A program made the translations under genes and the position numbers. Under the pieces are notes generated by a model, which worked only from the letters and a program-made list of their open reading frames with translations, was not told where the DNA came from and did no database searches. A stretch of DNA of 9,273 nt from JAAYBT01 sp964404395 (lineage in GTDB: Bacteria; Bacillota; Clostridia; Acetivibrionales; DTU013): contig CAYOKA010000088.1 of NCBI GenBank assembly GCA_964404395.1, forward strand, positions 1 to 9,273, in the 5' to 3' direction. Below, piece after piece: positions 1-7,687 of the stretch (positions are counted from its first letter, which is position 1; each line of letters opens with the position of its first letter).

Positions 1-25
1 CTTAAAGATGTTATTATTTTCCGTC

Positions 26-54
26 ATTATATCATTCGTGCATTTCTTTTTCAA
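26..54 (-). promoter_or_regulatory. Sigma-A type promoter pointing off the left edge
   Basis: Read on the minus strand there is a -35 box TTGAAA (49-54), a spacer of exactly 17 bp and a perfect -10 box TATAAT (26-31). Transcription would start near position 19 and leave the window to the left. This implies a gene divergent from hppA whose coding region lies outside the window. The assignment rests only on consensus match and spacing. Confidence 0.55.
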
Positions 55-146
55 TGAAATATGCAAAAAACATTTTTTAAAAACTTTATGTAAATAAATT
101 GTATAAACACTCAACGTGCGTATACGAATTTTGCTGTATAATTTAA

Positions 147-175
147 TTGCATTCTAGAAATTATAGGCTTATAAT
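147..175 (+). promoter_or_regulatory. Probable promoter of hppA
   Basis: A perfect -10 box TATAAT (170-175) lies 17 bp after a weak -35 box TTGCAT (147-152). A second overlapping TATAAT follows at 175-180 and another lies upstream at 137-142, so the exact start is uncertain. A start near 182 would give a leader of about 85 nt before the hppA start codon. I saw no riboswitch-like structure in that leader. Confidence 0.4.
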
Positions 176-266
176 ATAATCGGTGAAAATTGTGTTGTTG
201 GAAATATTTACAATAACATATACAATACATAACCAAACATTTCAACTATTATAGGGGGCGTATTCA

Positions 267-2345
267 ATGAACTGGCCGGTAGTAGCAATTTTAGTTTCAA
301 TTCTCGCCTTTGGTGTAGCTGCATGGCTCTATACTTGGGTGAAAGCTCAACCCTCCTCCAATCCTGAAGTCGCCAGAATTGGATTACTGATCAAAAAAGG
401 AGCAAACACCTTTCTTGGCAGGGAGTACAAAATATTAGCGATTTTTGTAGCTGTTGTATCAGTGCTCATTATACTTTTCTTGCCTCAACCTATTTGGAAG
501 GGTAGCGCATCAAACAATATCATGATGGCTATATCTTATATCGTAGGTTCTGCGCTATCAGCCTTGGCTGGAAAGATCGGTATTGCGGTTGCAACAATAG
601 CAAATGTAAAGAGTGCGGAAGCAGCAACCAAGAGCATGAATAGTTCATTTATGTCTGGTTTCCGTGGTGGTTCGGTAATGGGTATGGCTGTTGTTGGATC
701 AAGTCTTATTGGAGTAACGGCGGTTCTCATGATTACAGGTGACGCGGCTTCAGTACTGGGATTCAGCTTTGGTGCCTCATCCTTGGCTCTTTTTGCAAAA
801 GCCGGTGGAGGCATATTTACGAAGACTGCCGATATAAGTGCAGACCTTGTTGGCAAGGTTGAGCTTGGCATACCTGAAGATGATCCGCGAAATCCGGCTG
901 TTATAGCTGACAACGTAGGTGATAATGTCGGTGACGTAGCAGGTATGGGCGCAGATTTGTTTGATTCCAATGTTGCTGCCATGTCAGCTGCACTTGTTCT
1001 CGCAGTAGCACTTGATGGAGGAACAGGCATCAATACCGACATGATTTTATGCTATACCTCACTGGGATTACTTTCATCAATTGTTGGTGTATTGTCAGGC
1101 CGCATAGGAAAGAATGGTGACCCAAGCAGCGCTCTTAATAAGTGCACATATATTACCACAGCACTTTTTGCTATTCTCACAGCAATAGCAACTCCAATAT
1201 TCGGCTTTGACTGGCGTTATTGGGGAGCAACAGTTGTGGGTCTTTTTGTAGGCACTGTAATAGGCCTTACATCAGACTACTTTACAAACGATGCAAAGAA
1301 GCCTGTCCGGCACGTGGCAAGCTCTTCCAAGTCAGGACCGGCATTTACAATCCTCTCAGGTTTTAGTTATGGACTATATAGTGTATTGCCTGCACTTTTA
1401 GGAATTGGTATTTCAGCGATGGCATCCTTCTATATTTGCGATGGAATTGATCCTAATACTAAAGCAGATGCATTGTTTGGTATTGCAATGTCTGCCATTG
1501 GTATGCTTTCCATAGTAGGTATGATTATTTCAAATGACGCTTACGGACCTATTGTAGATAATGCAAGAGGGCTGGTGGAAATGGGCAACCTGGGTGATGA
1601 AGCACTGCGTATAACTGATGAGCTTGACAGCGCCGGAAATACTGTTAAGGCTATCACAAAGGGCTTTGCTGTAAGCGCTGCCGGCCTGACCGTTATTGCC
1701 CTTTTAGGTGCATTTATGACGGAAGCCAATGTTGCGTTAGCCGATCTTGGCAAGCAGATCATAGAAGGCTTTGACGTAATGAACCCACTGGTATTCTTTG
1801 GAATGATAGTCGGTGTTGCTATACCGGCGATATTCTCCGCAATGCTTATTATGGGTGTTGACAGAAATGCTCAGCGTATGGTTAAAGAGATACACCGTCA
1901 GTTTGATGAGATACCCGGCCTCAAGGAAGGCAAGGAGGGTGTTATTCCTGAATACGATCGCTGCATCGATATAGCGACAACGGGTGCACTTAAGGAGCTA
2001 CTGGCTGCGGGTGTTGTGATAATCCTGTCCACATTGGCGGTCGGCTTTATTGGTGGAATAAGGGCTATAGGCGGCTTTATTACAGGAAACATCATGAGCG
2101 GCCTTCTGCTTGCACTGTTGATGGGTAATGCAGGCGGCACCTGGGACAATGCAAAGAAATATGTTGAGTCTGGAAATGAAGGCGGAAAAGGTTCTGTAGC
2201 ACATAAAGCTGCCGTTGTTGGTGACACTGTAGGCGATCCCTTCAAGGATACCGCAGGACCATCTATCAACACTCAAATTACTGTTGTTACGTTGATTGCA
2301 TCTCTTGCCGCAGGATTGTTTGCTTCATTCTCACTCCTTAGCTAA
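267..2345 (+). CDS. hppA: Membrane-bound proton-translocating pyrophosphatase, K+-independent type
   Basis: This is an integral membrane pyrophosphatase that couples hydrolysis of pyrophosphate to ion pumping across the cytoplasmic membrane. The 692-residue length and many hydrophobic segments fit the family. The catalytic core is intact: an acidic substrate/Mg-binding segment begins at D205-D206 and includes DNVGDNVGD, and a C-terminal motif with D653, D657, K660 and D661 (GDTVGDPFKDTAG) is present. In the GNT motif the diagnostic position is Lys (K461, in GNTVKAITKG). In this family Lys there marks K+-independent, H+-pumping enzymes, whereas Ala marks K+-dependent enzymes, which include the Na+ pumps. 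H+ pumping without K+ activation is therefore inferred. The start is supported by an AGGGGG ribosome binding site 8 nt upstream. The gene stands alone, with its own promoter and a terminator 63 bp after the stop codon. Confidence 0.97.
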   Translation: MNWPVVAILVSILAFGVAAWLYTWVKAQPSSNPEVARIGLLIKKGANTFLGREYKILAIFVAVVSVLIILFLPQPIWKGSASNNIMMAISYIVGSALSALAGKIGIAVATIANVKSAEAATKSMNSSFMSGFRGGSVMGMAVVGSSLIGVTAVLMITGDAASVLGFSFGASSLALFAKAGGGIFTKTADISADLVGKVELGIPEDDPRNPAVIADNVGDNVGDVAGMGADLFDSNVAAMSAALVLAVALDGGTGINTDMILCYTSLGLLSSIVGVLSGRIGKNGDPSSALNKCTYITTALFAILTAIATPIFGFDWRYWGATVVGLFVGTVIGLTSDYFTNDAKKPVRHVASSSKSGPAFTILSGFSYGLYSVLPALLGIGISAMASFYICDGIDPNTKADALFGIAMSAIGMLSIVGMIISNDAYGPIVDNARGLVEMGNLGDEALRITDELDSAGNTVKAITKGFAVSAAGLTVIALLGAFMTEANVALADLGKQIIEGFDVMNPLVFFGMIVGVAIPAIFSAMLIMGVDRNAQRMVKEIHRQFDEIPGLKEGKEGVIPEYDRCIDIATTGALKELLAAGVVIILSTLAVGFIGGIRAIGGFITGNIMSGLLLALLMGNAGGTWDNAKKYVESGNEGGKGSVAHKAAVVGDTVGDPFKDTAGPSINTQITVVTLIASLAAGLFASFSLLS

Positions 2346-2407
2346 TGACTAAGTGGGGTTTGCAGATAGCAGGTTAGATTTGGGATAAAATGTGTTAATT
2401 AAACAGA

Positions 2408-2441
2408 GGTGGTCTCGTCTAAAACCGAAACCACCCTTTTT
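2408..2441 (+). terminator. Intrinsic terminator of hppA, in the convergent gap
   Basis: A 10-bp stem pairs GGTGGTCTCG (2408-2417) with CGAAACCACC (2426-2435), with one mismatch and an 8-nt loop. It is followed by C and a run of five T. The convergent minus-strand gene ends at 2440, so its transcript also crosses this stem. On that strand the stem lacks a good U-tract, so termination from that side is probably weaker. Confidence 0.8.
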
Positions 2442-3651
2442 ATATTTCGCCACCTGTATCAGAGGCATCAATGCTATCGATGTTACCAGATGCAACATCA
2501 GCTTGATTAGCGGTATCAGGTTCAACAGGCTCAGTAGCATCGACCGGCTTACCCGGTTTAGGTGAAAAGTCCAGGCCGATAATTTCTTTAATGGATTTAC
2601 CTTTATAAATCATAGTTAAAATATTACGTATTAATAAAAAGGTGATCGGCCCCAGAAAGAGCCCGATAAAGCCGGCAAGTCTCAGCCCGGCATACATGGC
2701 AAGCAGTGTTATCAACGGATAGACTCCAATCTGCTCTCCAACTATTTTCGGCTCAATAGCCTGACGGATTACAGTTATTACTGCATAAAGAATCAATAGC
2801 GAAACACCCATTCTTATGTCGCCGATGGCAAAAGAATACAGGAACCATGGAATCAATACGGTGCCGGAGCCAAGTATAGGGAGAATATCAATGACTGCAA
2901 TCAGTAATGCAAAGAGCAAGGCATATTCTACACCTATGATACTCAGACCGATTAACAATTCGGTAAATGTAATCGCCATTATAATCACTGCCGCACGCAG
3001 ATAGCCGAATATTGCTGAAAATAAATCATCTTTTATAGTCATGAGGCGATCGTACCAAACCTCAGGCAGTTGATGCATTATAGCCGATGCAATTTTATGC
3101 CGATCATTGAGCATGAAGAATGTTGCCAGTATAGTAATAATTGTAAACATGGTTGCTTCCGGTAAGGAAATGGCTGTGTCAAAAATGCCCTTCACAACTG
3201 ATTTACCCAGATTTGTAATCGAGTTCGACAGATTGGAGAGCACACTACCAAGGTTATCTGTGATTTCTGTGGGAAGCCAATCGATATACTCCGAGTAACG
3301 ACTTACCAGATCTGAAACCTGCACATATAGGGTGGAAAGGAACCCCGGCGCTTGCGATATAAGCGCCTTAGCTTCTTGTATTAGCCTGAGAACAACCAGA
3401 ACAGCTAATAGTATTATTGTCCCAAGTAACAATAGAAATGCGATGGGTGCGAATATTTTTCGGCTTATATGTAGTTTCCGAGTAACAAATTTTATCAATG
3501 GCTCCATGATTGAAGAAAGGGAAAATGCGATAAGAAATGGCAACATAAAAAATGCCAGCCGGAAGGAAATCAGTACGCCTGCTGTCACAGATATTATCAC
3601 CAACACAAACAGGGCAATCCTTTTGTGATTTTTCTTTACTCTTATTCTCAT
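2440..3651 (-). CDS. ytvI: YtvI-type AI-2E family membrane protein
   Basis: This is a polytopic membrane protein of the AI-2E transporter family (PF01594), closest by eye to the sporulation membrane protein YtvI. Hydrophobic segments lie at about 11-48 and 65-90, then an amphipathic extramembrane region, then further segments from about 165-180 and 215-345. Typical family motifs are DILPILGSGT (255-264) and RQAIEPKIVG (296-305). The start chosen is the ATG at 3651, preceded by GGGAG with 6 nt spacing. Two upstream in-frame ATGs (3675 and 3666) lie too close to the predicted transcription start to be used. An acidic, Pro/Thr/Asp-rich hydrophilic tail (about 361-403) extends past the membrane domain. 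The transported substrate of such proteins is unsettled. The YtvI label is from motif resemblance, and AI-2E family membership is much surer than the sporulation role. Confidence 0.85.
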   Translation of the reverse strand: MRIRVKKNHKRIALFVLVIISVTAGVLISFRLAFFMLPFLIAFSLSSIMEPLIKFVTRKLHISRKIFAPIAFLLLLGTIILLAVLVVLRLIQEAKALISQAPGFLSTLYVQVSDLVSRYSEYIDWLPTEITDNLGSVLSNLSNSITNLGKSVVKGIFDTAISLPEATMFTIITILATFFMLNDRHKIASAIMHQLPEVWYDRLMTIKDDLFSAIFGYLRAAVIIMAITFTELLIGLSIIGVEYALLFALLIAVIDILPILGSGTVLIPWFLYSFAIGDIRMGVSLLILYAVITVIRQAIEPKIVGEQIGVYPLITLLAMYAGLRLAGFIGLFLGPITFLLIRNILTMIYKGKSIKEIIGLDFSPKPGKPVDATEPVEPDTANQADVASGNIDSIDASDTGGEI

Positions 3652-3677
3652 ATTGTTCTCCCGCATCACTAACATCT

Positions 3678-3706
3678 ATATTAAGATATATGCACCTATA
3701 CGTCAA
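3678..3706 (-). promoter_or_regulatory. Sigma-A type promoter of the ytvI-like gene
   Basis: On the minus strand there is TTGACG (3701-3706), a 17-bp spacer and TAATAT (3678-3683). A start near 3671 gives a short leader before the ATG at 3651 and excludes the longer upstream start at 3675. It shows the ytvI-like gene can be transcribed independently of the diguanylate cyclase gene upstream of it. Confidence 0.65.
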
Positions 3707-3773
3707 TCTCATAATTCTTTTTTTGCAGCGGGAAGTGATAAAACAAGCTGAAGACTAACCGATATTGAAGAGC

Positions 3774-4841
3774 CTAATAGACAATGCAGTTTTTACCTTT
3801 GTGTTTTCCGTCATATAGCCTGCGATCTGCTTCCAGAATGATATCCTGATATGAAGTGTGCTGACCGCTCGGGCATACTCCTATTGTGATAGTTAATTCA
3901 ATCACTTCATTGTTATAAATAAAAAATGAGTTGGCTATTTCCTCATGAATCCGATTTATACAGGCTAGGGCGCCTTCCATGGATGAGTCGTTGAAGAGTA
4001 TCAAAATTTCATCGCCGCCCCAACGGGATATGTAATCTGTCTCTCTGACATTTCCTCTTATAATTTGAACGACCTTTTTTAGCACCTTATCCCCACAATC
4101 ATGCCCGTAGCGATCATTGATTTTCTTAAAATCATCAACATCAGCTATGGCTGCTACAAATTCATCATTGTTTTTAGCTTTGGAGTGCATAGCTGCCTCA
4201 AGCCTTTGTTTCATCGCTCTCCTATTGAGAAGCTGGGTCAGAGAATCGTGATTTGCCAGATTCGAAAGCTTGTGATTAAGTAGCTCAAGCTTAGCCTGGT
4301 CAGCCTCTACACCATAAATATATATAAGTATAATAAAGCTGACCATCACAAATGCCACTATTGCATTAAAAACGAATATAAAGTCCAGGGCGGCCTGCGA
4401 AGGATATACACGGAAATAGGACAAATCCATTATACCGGGAAGAAACCTAATGGAAAGAAGAATGATAAAGGATAATCCTATAAATAAGCCTACCATAGCT
4501 CTTCTAATGTGGGATATGCTGATCAGATGAAGGCTCGCAAACACTGTACATATTAGGAAAAGCTCGAAGCCGGTATTTGTGCCAATAGTAATTCCTGCAA
4601 AAAAAGCATGTATGCAGATTTCAAATATCAGCACATTGAGTACCTGAAGGAGCTTCTTGTACATAAAGATAACGAATAAGGCACTATAAAATATTACACT
4701 GAAGATATTCAAGACACTCATAAAAATACTGCCGACATAATAAAAATAAAAAACATAAAAAAGATGCGTAATAACTAACCCACCAAGGATAAGATAGAAC
4801 AACAGCAAATTATCTCTTTTATAACTTCTTAGTTCTCTCAT
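3774..4841 (-). CDS. Membrane-anchored GGDEF diguanylate cyclase
   Basis: This enzyme likely makes cyclic di-GMP from two GTP, acting at the inner face of the membrane. The N-terminal half (about 12-176) has roughly six hydrophobic segments and no recognised sensor domain. A short helical linker follows, then the GGDEF domain (about 185-355) beginning at NHDSLTQLLNRR. The metal/GTP site DVDDFKKIND (234-243) is intact. The signature loop reads GGDEI (275-279), with Ile in place of the usual last Phe; the catalytic GGDE residues are kept. An inhibitory I-site RxxD (RETD, 266-269) sits exactly five residues before the signature, so product feedback inhibition is expected. No EAL or HD-GYP partner lies in the window. 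The ATG at 4841 has only a distant GAGG (12 nt) and is preceded by two overlapping mini-ORFs, so its initiation may be unusual. Confidence 0.93.
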   Translation of the reverse strand: MRELRSYKRDNLLLFYLILGGLVITHLFYVFYFYYVGSIFMSVLNIFSVIFYSALFVIFMYKKLLQVLNVLIFEICIHAFFAGITIGTNTGFELFLICTVFASLHLISISHIRRAMVGLFIGLSFIILLSIRFLPGIMDLSYFRVYPSQAALDFIFVFNAIVAFVMVSFIILIYIYGVEADQAKLELLNHKLSNLANHDSLTQLLNRRAMKQRLEAAMHSKAKNNDEFVAAIADVDDFKKINDRYGHDCGDKVLKKVVQIIRGNVRETDYISRWGGDEILILFNDSSMEGALACINRIHEEIANSFFIYNNEVIELTITIGVCPSGQHTSYQDIILEADRRLYDGKHKGKNCIVY

Positions 4842-4864
4842 GCTTCTTTCATACCTCTCTCATA
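4832..4864 (-). repeat. Three 11-bp tandem repeats, each with an ATG, at the diguanylate cyclase start
   Basis: On the minus strand three imperfect 11-bp units follow one another: TATGAGAGAGG, TATGAAAGAAG and CATGAGAGAAC. Each carries an ATG (at 4863, 4852 and 4841), and the 11-bp period puts them in three different frames. The first two ATGs open four-codon ORFs (MREV and MKEA) whose TGA stops overlap the next ATG as ATGA. The third ATG starts the diguanylate cyclase. Confidence 0.6.
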
Positions 4865-5001
4865 CTTCTTTAAATCTTCATATTTCTTCTAATCCTTAGT
4901 TGCCATAAACCCAGTTTTTTGACAGCACTGAAAATAGCAACACAATTATTATAATAACACTCTTTTTTTGGAAACACAATAGTACTTATATTACTTTTTA
5001 T

Positions 5002-6330
5002 CTATAATCCCGGTGGCTTTTTATCGAAACAGACAATGGCCTTTTCAAGCTGATGATCCTCTATCTTGCTCACCTTTATGTGAAGTCCGTATTCGTCAAG
5101 CTCTGGTGTGCTGCCGTCTTCAGGTATATATCCCAGCCTTCCGAACACAAAGCCACCAAATGTATCATATTCGTTTTCAGGTAACCCGACACCGAGCTGT
5201 TCCACAACCTCGCCTAGCGGAGCATTTCCCCTGATTTTCCACGTTTCGGAATCGATACGCTCAATCGGTAAAGGCTCCTTGGGAACTGAAATATCATCCT
5301 CGAGGTCACCGACCAGCTCTTCCAAAAGGTCGTTCATCGTGACAATACCGTCCATTCCGCCGAATTCGTCCAGAACGATGGCAAAATGCTGGCGGTTATT
5401 CTTCATATTCTGGAAAAGCAAATCTGCCCGTACAGATTCAGGAACAAAATATGCGGGCTTAACAGCAATTTTCATAATGTTTTCGCGTGTTTTATCTCTA
5501 ATACGGAAATAATACTTTGAACTCAAAATACCCACTATATCATCTGTGGTTTCATCACATAAGGGGTATACACTATGTCTGCTTTCTACAATCGTTTTAT
5601 CCCATTGCTCAATGCTTTCATCAAGCCATAGTAGAGATACCTCTGTCCTATGTGTCATTAAATCTCTGGCTGTTTTGTCATCGAATTCGAAAACATTTTG
5701 GATCATTTCCTTTTCATCTGCATCAATAGTGCCCCTTTCGCTACCCTCATCCACCATCATGCGAATCTCCTCTTCAGTGACCGCTTCATCAACGGCAAAG
5801 GGATCTATCCCTAAAAGTCGCAAAATTGCGTTTGTGGATATTGTAAGCAGTGATACTATCGGTGTAAAAGCCTTCGAAACAAAGTAAATAAAACCAGACA
5901 TTCCAAGAGCCAGCTTCTCGGCATTTCTCATTGCAAGCCTTTTTGGAACAAGCTCTCCCAATATGAGTGTGAAATATGACAGTATCAACGTAATCAAAAT
6001 GACAGATATGGTGGTTAAGGTAGACTCGGGAATTTTAACACCAATATTTACAAGGGACTTGACCAGCCGTCCCGAAAAATTGTCGGCAGCAAAGGCACTT
6101 GCGAGGAATCCTGCAAGGGTAATTCCTACCTGAATTGTGGACAAAAAACGTGCTGGCTGACTAGTCAGCGCAGCTAGCTTTGTTGCCCGCTTATCCCCTG
6201 TGGCGGCAAGCTTCGCAAGCTTTGTGTCATTCATAGATATAACTGCGATTTCTGCGCAGGCAAACACTGCATTCGTCAGTATCAGAAAAAACTGTAAAAT
6301 CAATTGCCATACTATGGAGCCATCAGACAA
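5002..6330 (-). CDS. CNNM/CorC-type transporter with DUF21, CBS pair and CorC_HlyC domains
   Basis: This is a membrane protein of the CNNM/CorC ('hemolysin-like') family, members of which are linked to Mg2+ export or resistance. Numbering from the chosen start, the DUF21/CNNM membrane domain covers about 5-180 and includes the family motif GELVPKR (125-131). A linker with TEEEIRMMVDEG follows (about 185-196). The CBS pair is at about 216-335, ending with the acidic DEFGGMDGIVT segment (321-331), and the CorC_HlyC domain completes the protein to 442 residues. The start is taken as TTG at 6330, because GGAGGAGG lies 8 nt upstream; an in-frame TTG at 6348 is part of that ribosome binding site. 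It has a long leader with its own promoter and a terminator-like hairpin. Ion specificity cannot be read from the sequence. Confidence 0.93.
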   Translation of the reverse strand: MSDGSIVWQLILQFFLILTNAVFACAEIAVISMNDTKLAKLAATGDKRATKLAALTSQPARFLSTIQVGITLAGFLASAFAADNFSGRLVKSLVNIGVKIPESTLTTISVILITLILSYFTLILGELVPKRLAMRNAEKLALGMSGFIYFVSKAFTPIVSLLTISTNAILRLLGIDPFAVDEAVTEEEIRMMVDEGSERGTIDADEKEMIQNVFEFDDKTARDLMTHRTEVSLLWLDESIEQWDKTIVESRHSVYPLCDETTDDIVGILSSKYYFRIRDKTRENIMKIAVKPAYFVPESVRADLLFQNMKNNRQHFAIVLDEFGGMDGIVTMNDLLEELVGDLEDDISVPKEPLPIERIDSETWKIRGNAPLGEVVEQLGVGLPENEYDTFGGFVFGRLGYIPEDGSTPELDEYGLHIKVSKIEDHQLEKAIVCFDKKPPGL

Positions 6331-6398
6331 GAATATTACCTCCTCCAAATACTAGCTCAAAATTTGTGTATAATTTAGTTTTATGTAATATGAATTAT

Positions 6399-6430
6399 AA
6401 AAACGGCACACTAATAGACAGCAGCGCCGT
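6399..6430 (-). terminator. Terminator-like hairpin in the leader of the CNNM/CorC gene
   Basis: On the minus strand ACGGC (6426-6430) can pair with GCCGT (6403-6407) across an 18-nt loop, followed directly by a run of T (TTTTT, then AT). It lies about 70 bp upstream of the CNNM/CorC start and downstream of the promoter at 6528-6556. It could end the yiiX-like transcript or act as an attenuator for the CNNM/CorC gene. The stem is short (5 bp), so the call is tentative. Confidence 0.4.
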
Positions 6431-6527
6431 TGGATTTTCTTCTCAATATTCAAATATAATCGATACCATCGATCGGGTATGGGGGAATCGTCCACTTAAG
6501 AAGTACACTCCTTTTCTTATTGAGTCT

Positions 6528-6556
6528 AAAATATCATATCAGCTAAATGAAGTCAA
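6528..6556 (-). promoter_or_regulatory. Sigma-A type promoter upstream of the CNNM/CorC gene
   Basis: On the minus strand TTGACT (6551-6556) is followed after exactly 17 bp by TATTTT (6528-6533). Transcription from about 6521 would give a leader of about 190 nt before the TTG start at 6330. That leader contains a 7-bp long-range pairing (TATTGAG 6518-6524 with CTCAATA 6442-6448), an ATCGAT hairpin (6459-6473) and the terminator-like hairpin at 6399-6430. I could not match it to the Mg2+ (M-box), Mn2+ (yybP-ykoY) or Ni/Co riboswitch patterns I know. Confidence 0.5.
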
Positions 6557-6600
6557 GATATTGCAAAGCAAAATTGGGAATAAATGGAACTGGCATCGAA

Positions 6601-7491
6601 TTACCGCCAAATGTTTTCCGGATCCACGCCATATACCTGGATTACTTCCAACTTTGGGCAGTTGGCAATATCCTTTGGTGTCACAATCATGCCTCCGTCC
6701 GAGTCCAGGTCTATTCCATAGAAGCTATACGCCTGCCATACGAGGTGGGAGCAATATGTTCCGATTATTTTCTCTTCTTTCTGAGATTTTGGGTTGAGAA
6801 TGCCTACCATTAAATTATATGGAATATCGAAGAGCAAATTAACCGCTGATTGTGAAATACTTTCTGTCAGTTCCGGCGGGGCATTTTTGAGCCGCAGTAG
6901 CATAAAATTCGGGTAAATTATCCACTTGTTGATATTTTGCACACTGGAATTTGTGCCTAAGAGTACAGACTCCAAGGTTTTACCTTTCGCGGCATCAACT
7001 ACGATAGCTGAGTGTCCATTCCGCCATCCGTATATATGGGATGCTGTGGTAATCAAAATATCCCCATCATGAAGAGGCGCTAATTGTGTCCCGTTCACAG
7101 TATTTCCACTTTCATCAACTAGAGATTCTTCCATGGAAATCAGACTTGTTTTTTTACAAATAAAATCAATTTTGCGAAAAAAGTTTTGTTGAAAGCTTAG
7201 TATATACTCCACAGCATTTGGGTATTGATCGCGAATATCCTCAATGGCAGCTTTGCCAAGCCCCGTTTGCAGGTAAAGAGTCCTGTAATCATCATCTGTG
7301 AGCTGCGTTTTTAGTAAAACAGCTCGAATATCTGACATGGGGTAATCAGGATAGATGTGTGCTTTTTCTTCTAAAATGGCAGTGGTGATAGCAAGCAAAA
7401 GAGCAGCAATAAATATTATTGCAAGAATTCCTACAGAAAGGAGGCGTTTTCTTATATACATTTTTGTTTTGCTTTGTTTAATTGCCATCAT
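6601..7491 (-). CDS. Membrane-anchored YiiX/YebB-like NlpC/P60-family cysteine hydrolase
   Basis: This is a predicted extracytoplasmic cysteine hydrolase of the permuted papain-like YiiX/YebB group (NlpC/P60 superfamily). A positively charged N-terminus (to about residue 17) is followed by one hydrophobic segment (about 19-40) that would act as signal anchor. The catalytic domain begins at about 139 with PLHDGDIL (139-146). The likely catalytic His is H160 in GHSAIVVD and the likely nucleophile is C247 in GTYCSHLVWQAY. A conserved-looking TPKDI segment follows (271-275). The family includes cell-wall or acyl-bond hydrolases, and the substrate here is unknown. Residues 45-135 match nothing I recognise. 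AAAGG lies 4 nt before the first ATG (7491) and 7 nt before the second (7488), so the true start may be 7488. It is divergent from the T-box leader and no strong terminator follows it. Confidence 0.8.
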   Translation of the reverse strand: MMAIKQSKTKMYIRKRLLSVGILAIIFIAALLLAITTAILEEKAHIYPDYPMSDIRAVLLKTQLTDDDYRTLYLQTGLGKAAIEDIRDQYPNAVEYILSFQQNFFRKIDFICKKTSLISMEESLVDESGNTVNGTQLAPLHDGDILITTASHIYGWRNGHSAIVVDAAKGKTLESVLLGTNSSVQNINKWIIYPNFMLLRLKNAPPELTESISQSAVNLLFDIPYNLMVGILNPKSQKEEKIIGTYCSHLVWQAYSFYGIDLDSDGGMIVTPKDIANCPKLEVIQVYGVDPENIWR

Positions 7492-7640
7492 TGTACCTTT
7501 TGTGGGGCATTTTGCGGGTTTCCATTTGCTTTAGCAGTAAGCTTCTGTATATAATGCCCAAATGCTAAAAAATACATGCAAAGCTTGGCACATACAGTCT
7601 GGAATACAGTAGTGCCTGCTCTGCACGGTACTTTTGGCGC

Positions 7641-7669
7641 TTGACAAGTATCGGGCAATCTGGTAGCAT
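7641..7669 (+). promoter_or_regulatory. Promoter of the T-box leader
   Basis: A perfect -35 box TTGACA (7641-7646) is followed after 17 bp by TAGCAT (7664-7669, four of six matches). The predicted start near 7676 falls about 12 nt before the first base pair of T-box Stem I, which is the usual arrangement. An alternative -10, TATAAA at 7672-7677, is too far from the -35 box. Confidence 0.65.
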
Positions 7670-7687
7670 TTTATAAAAATAACCAAA

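Noticed and set aside
536..1042. 168-codon minus-strand frame inside hppA
   Set aside because: Antisense shadow of a strongly conserved pyrophosphatase frame.
2349..2540. 63-codon minus-strand frame at the hppA/ytvI junction
   Set aside because: It overlaps the terminator hairpin and the end of the YtvI-like gene in another frame and has no convincing start signal.
4842..5001. TATAAT at 4948-4953 on the minus strand as a promoter for the diguanylate cyclase gene
   Set aside because: No acceptable -35 box at 16-18 bp and no extended -10; the AT-rich stretch can give this hexamer by chance. No c-di-GMP riboswitch pattern was found there either.
6352..6495. 47-codon minus-strand frame starting with GTG in the leader of the CNNM/CorC gene
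   Set aside because: AAAAGGAG is 12 nt from the GTG, too far for a normal start, and the predicted peptide is rich in Arg, Cys and Tyr with no recognisable features. A leader peptide is not excluded.
6366..6797. 143-codon + strand open frame starting with GTG
   Set aside because: No ribosome binding site, and its second half is antisense to the C-terminal catalytic region of the YiiX-like gene.
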